From assembly GCA_018340375.1 (NCBI GenBank), contig JAFFJZ010000001.1, forward strand, positions 49,158,001 through 49,222,000: a stretch of DNA of 64,000 nt. The letters are read 5' to 3'. The notes under the pieces were generated by a model. The model ran no database searches, was not told the origin of the DNA, and saw only the letters and a program-made list of their open reading frames with translations. The DNA is from Gonatopus flavifemur. Its lineage: Eukaryota > Arthropoda > Insecta > Hymenoptera > Dryinidae. Both the position numbers and the translations under genes were made by a program. Positions 60,950-64,000 of the stretch are shown one piece after another. Position 1 is the first letter of the stretch. Every line of letters begins with the position of its first letter.

Positions 60950-61395
60950 AGCGGACCTCCAATATATGTGACCTGGCCTACAAAAAGGGGGCTTAGGTGT
61001 GAAAAAATCATTTTTCACTTTTTTGGCGATTTGAATGGAGTAAAATATGCTCTTTCGAATGGCACGAATCAGAAGTTTCTAACCGGTAGGGAAGTTTGCT
61101 AAAAATGTACAAAAAGAAGAGCAGAAATGATTGAAAATGAAAAAAATTTGGAGATTAAATTATAAAATAATAGACATCATTTCATATGTTAAAAAATTTT
61201 ATTTCAAGGCAAAACCACGTCATGTGTTCTAGGACTGTATGTCCTAGAACAGAGTTGGATGCGGTGGGATGCAGGGAGAAGCGAACAACTAAAGCGAAAC
61301 TGATAAAATGACTTGTTTATCTTCAACAGCTGTTTTCTCGAAAACTTGTTTTCACGCCTAAGCTCCCTTTTCGTAGACCAGGTCACGTATATCTT
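60950..61395. repeat. Inverted structure with ~55-bp arms inside the pogo-like element
   Basis: AATATATGTGACCTGGCCTA at 60960 faces TAGACCAGGTCACGTATATC (61373-61392). AAAAGGGGGCTTAGGTGTGA pairs with TCACGCCTAAGCTCCCTTTT. A small hairpin (CTAGGACTGTATGTCCTAG) is at about 61221. Confidence 0.7.
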
Positions 61396-61727
61396 GATAT
61401 TAATGTTGAAACAATGGTAGACCCAACTCTATTTTATAGGAATTCACGAATGAATGAACATTTTTTCTGAATTGTTGACCTGTTTTTTTCTTACATGGAA
61501 ATCTTGGGGCCCATGTTACCCGCATAAAATTTGGTGATGGGAAAATAGGAAACTCTAGAAAAACCGTTATATCCCTCTGAGGGTTGTGAAGAATACATCG
61601 AGATTTCATGCAATTAGTGTTAGATAGTTCGCACAAGTATTCTGATTTATTTCCAATGTTTATACTGAAAATAAAAAAAGTTATTATAAAAAAACCAAGT
61701 GGGGGCCCATATATCCACCCTTACCTC

Positions 61728-61790
61728 TATGTGTTAATTACTTCCGAACATTTATCCGAAGTTTTCCATAGAAATTCTTTACAGCGATAC
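61728..61790. repeat. Right half of the split dispersed repeat
   Basis: TGTGTTAATTACTTCCGAAC and CCATAGAAATTCTTTA match the last third of 55656-55838 and continue the left half at 60005-60118. Confidence 0.75.
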
Positions 61791-61799
61791 AAGAATTTC

Positions 61800-62800
61800 C
61801 ATCCGTTTCCGCACACCGATATATTCCAGTGCGAGTAATCTCTCTTTAGTCCCGTCCGATCCTCCCTAAAGTCCATAAGAAATCATCCAACACCGTCGGT
61901 GCGAGTGCATCAATGATCTTCCTTTTACGTCCTTCTCTCTTCCTTTTCCTTCTGCTTTGCTGCAACAAAATCTCCTATACCCGCGAAACTTGACTCGTGA
62001 GCGTAAAAGTGACGAAGGGGGGAAAATAAGTTGCAAGAAGCGAGAAGACGATGGAGAATTCTCTTGAGCGACAAGACAAAGAATATCAGCTCGTAATGGC
62101 CGCTGTAAATTTCGCGTTACCAAGACTGAAACGATATACACAATTGTGCGCCCAGTAGATGCAGACGGACAGACGAACAGACGAAAGAACGGACAGACAG
62201 GCAGACAGATGGATAGAGGTGCATATACACAAACACGAGAACGGAAAAATAAAACACGTACGTACGTACAAACATATATATACTTACTTTCCCGAAGAAC
62301 ACAGAAGAAAAGAGATTGTGAGAAACGTACGTCGAGTTGCCTCGTAGAGCTGCTGCTCTCGGGCACTCGATCTCGTAATCTCTATATCTCTTTGGCTTGC
62401 TCATTCTTTTTTTCTTTTTCCCTTTTAATGTATATGTATACACCAAAGAGCGAGAAGAGAACTATAGATGATCTTCGCAGTAATCTTGGGCTAAAGGCTA
62501 CGCTCAAGTTATATCAACGTATCAAGAATGAGTTTGTTTTTAAAACATAACACTCACCGATCGTAATGATTCTCTTTCTTTTTCCTCTTTCGGAATCGAG
62601 GGGTCATAATCATCGAAAATTACAAGAATTTAAAGAGTACAAGTACTTTTCTTTTTATCTCGAGTAGAAATTTAATCCATTTGAGAGTCAGACAAGAAAC
62701 ACACACTGAGAAAAAATCTTTTCTGAATTTTAAAAAACTTGAATGGATTTTTTAGAATAAATTTCGAAATTTAGTCGAAGTTTTTTGAAATTCTGTAAAA
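61800..62800. other. Low-complexity region, no gene recognised
   Basis: A GACA-type run at 62160-62213 and CA/GTAC-rich sequence give several overlapping frames, including a minus-strand frame of 166 codons at 61866-62366. That frame is Ser/Arg/Cys-rich from the simple repeat and shares its region with equally long frames in other phases, so I do not call it a gene. A short plus-strand peptide near 62470-62548 (RTIDDLRSNLGLKATLKLYQ) looks more protein-like, but no family is recognised. Confidence 0.45.
62160..62213. repeat. Degenerate (GACA)n/(CAGA)n simple repeat
   Basis: A run of GACAGACGAACAGACG, then GGACAGACAGGCAGACAG units. Confidence 0.85.
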
Positions 62801-62804
62801 TTCA

Positions 62805-63405
62805 TCATGAAGTAATCAGTCTTATGACTGGTTTGATGAAATCCTTCAAACCCGCCTATTATCCGCTAAACGCTCAATTTCTACATATCTACGACACCCC
62901 TTATCTTGTATAATTTGCTTCATATAACTTGATCTAGGTCTCATTCATTTTTCCTGCTGATATTGTTTTCAATAAACTTTCATGCCTTAATGTGTGTCCT
63001 ATCAGATTACTTCCTCTTTCCACGACATATTTCAAAAGACTTCTTTTTTCATTGACCTTCTTAAGTACTTCTTCATTCTTTACTATTTTACTAAGCATCC
63101 TTCTATAACATCACATTTCAAAAGCTCCGAGTCTTCGTTGGTCCGTTTTTCCAATTGTCCAAGTTTCGCAACCACATAATAAGAATTTCTTCCTTACCGC
63201 TAAGCTGATATTCTTCGAGCATAGTAGCTGTTTCTTTTGGTGGAAAGCTTGTTTTCCTTGTGCTATTCTCGCTCTTATATCTCTTCCACTTTTACCGTCT
63301 TCTGTAATTATGCTTCCTAGATATAGGAACTGTTGTACAAATCATGAATTTTGTTTTGTCCCTGTTTATATTTATACAGTAGTTTTCTTGTGATATTGTT
63401 TCCAT
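62805..63405 (-). pseudogene. 3' part of a dead non-LTR (LINE) retrotransposon, reverse transcriptase C-terminus
   Basis: On the minus strand the reading runs YCININRDKTKFMICTT, a frameshift, then QQFLYLGSIITEDGKSGRDI, CSKNISLAVRKKF, GCETWTIGKTDQRRLGAFEM, stop, CYRRMLSKIVKNEEVLKKV, LIGHTLRHESLL. After another frameshift it reads RPRSSYMKQIIQDKG...YVEIERLADNRR. The N..KTK.M, F-x-YLGS, GCETWT, FEM(W)CYRRML and GH-x-LRH blocks are the well-known tail of LINE ORF2 proteins. An in-frame TGA replaces the Trp of the MWCYRR block. A few residues before GCETWT are deleted, and at least two frameshifts occur, so no long open frame shows it. Endonuclease and catalytic RT motifs are absent (5'-truncated). 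The clade is not assigned. Confidence 0.9.
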
Positions 63406-63407
63406 AG

Positions 63408-63456
63408 GGTTTGGTCACATTTTCTGAATTTTCAGAAGGACTTTTTTTACAGTGCA
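63408..63456. repeat. End fragment of the CACTGT element family
   Basis: GGTCACATTTTCTGAATTTT followed by a T-run and TTTTTTTACAGTG matches the right end of 48071-48481. It abuts the truncated end of the LINE fragment. Confidence 0.65.
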
Positions 63457-64000
63457 ATTTACCACCCTCGATGCCATTTCATCTCTAATTTGACAGTTCA
63501 TGACGAAGGGCGTTGATAATTTCCAACAATCAGATATGAAATTATTATTCCTTCTCCGCTATTTCACAATCAAACGAGAATTCTCGTAGAAAAGAACCAT
63601 TGAAATTTGTTTTCTCTTCATCTGGTTGATAGTTAATTGTTTTGTTTTGAATAGATCGTTATCAACTCGTATAAGTTGTTAATACAACATTCATTTTATC
63701 TCCCGCCAAGCACGGCATTTATCAATGCCTGTATTATTCAAATCGGCGATGTTCTTTCAATTCCTTTCAAAAATGCGTTCTCGAAACGACCTTGCTCGAT
63801 TTATTCCCATACACGTATAACAATCGATATTAATACATCGCCGTTGGAATTATATATTCTCAATATCTTGTACACGGATATACGCATTTGCGAGTTGTGC
63901 GATTGCGATTTGCGTCAATGCTCTCGGGCTCGAATCAGCCACCCACGTGCACTTACGTGACTTATGTCCTCGATTTCGGGCCATGATCAATTTTCTAGAT
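63457..64000. other. No recognised feature
   Basis: A plus-strand frame at 63676-63960 (94 codons) has no motif that I recognise. Confidence 0.45.

Larger units (their letters stand above)
60119..61727 (+). mobile_element. Decayed pogo-like DNA transposon with C-terminal zinc finger, carrying nested palindromes
   Basis: This 1.6-kb block sits inside the repeat whose halves are 60005-60118 and 61728-61790. Its ends form an imperfect inverted repeat: AAAGGTGGGATAATGGGCCC at the left and GGGCCCATATATCCACCCTT at the right. It contains a zinc-finger coding remnant (60494-60890) of the kind found at the C-terminus of pogo/Tigger-type transposases of insects. The catalytic part is missing. A palindrome (60643-60857) and a second inverted structure (60950-61395) are inserted within. 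The superfamily call rests on the zinc finger and so is inference. Confidence 0.6.

Noticed and set aside
61866..62366. A 166-codon minus-strand open frame, the second longest in the window
   Set aside because: It is driven by a GACA-type simple repeat and shares the region with similar-sized frames in other phases and on the other strand. Its composition is Ser/Arg/Cys-rich with no motif.
1..64000. CRISPR array, operons, riboswitches, prokaryotic mobile elements
   Set aside because: Introns, mariner elements and lack of dense coding show eukaryotic nuclear DNA. The direct repeats found are few and not regularly spaced.
1..64000. Integrated viral genes
   Set aside because: No reading frame resembled a viral protein family. 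The decayed coding pieces are explained by mariner, pogo-like and LINE elements.

Overview
The window looks like nuclear DNA of an insect, probably a hymenopteran. It is AT-rich, gene-poor and intron-bearing. It holds 5'-CAG|GTGAG splice donors, DD34D mariner elements and many short foldback repeats. The order is inferred from the character of the protein and the repeats; no host marker settles the species.

One host gene is certain. On the minus strand, three coding exons (11737-11310, 9974-9223, 4074-3920) join with compatible phases (2, 1, 0) into 445 codons. They encode the N-terminal part of an ETS transcription factor and most of its PNT/SAM (Pointed) domain. The best match is the SPDEF / Drosophila Ets98B (D-ETS-4) family. 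The end of the PNT domain and the ETS DNA-binding domain are not in the window and must lie beyond base 1. The first exon starts with ATG directly after a splice acceptor, so non-coding 5' exon(s) and the promoter should lie to the right of 11.7 kb.

The introns carry repeats: a 360-bp tandem array (5.3-6.1 kb), a decayed mariner (6243-7436), a TTAA-type non-autonomous element (7543-8238) and two foldback repeats (10.5 and 11.1 kb). From about 12 to 64 kb no host gene could be recognised. That region is non-coding DNA with many non-autonomous elements: a second mariner relic (32-33 kb), a solitary mariner end (58.6 kb), a second TTAA-type element (25.6-26.5 kb), a family of palindromes with TACACGG(A)GAAAAA-like ends built of short dyad units, a 1.1-kb foldback with two 511-bp arms (53.1-54.2 kb), a CACTGTgAAAAA repeat family, a decayed pogo-like element with a C-terminal zinc finger (60.1-61.7 kb) and the 3' part of a dead non-LTR retrotransposon (62.8-63.4 kb).

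The most informative structure is in the last 10 kb, where insertions are nested three deep. An older repeat is split by the zinc-finger element, and the zinc-finger reading frame is itself split at a TA by a palindrome; taking the palindrome out on paper brings back the zinc-finger end. No new cellular system was found. The novelty is in the foldback families, the nesting history and a threefold LxxLL-like repeat in the ETS protein.
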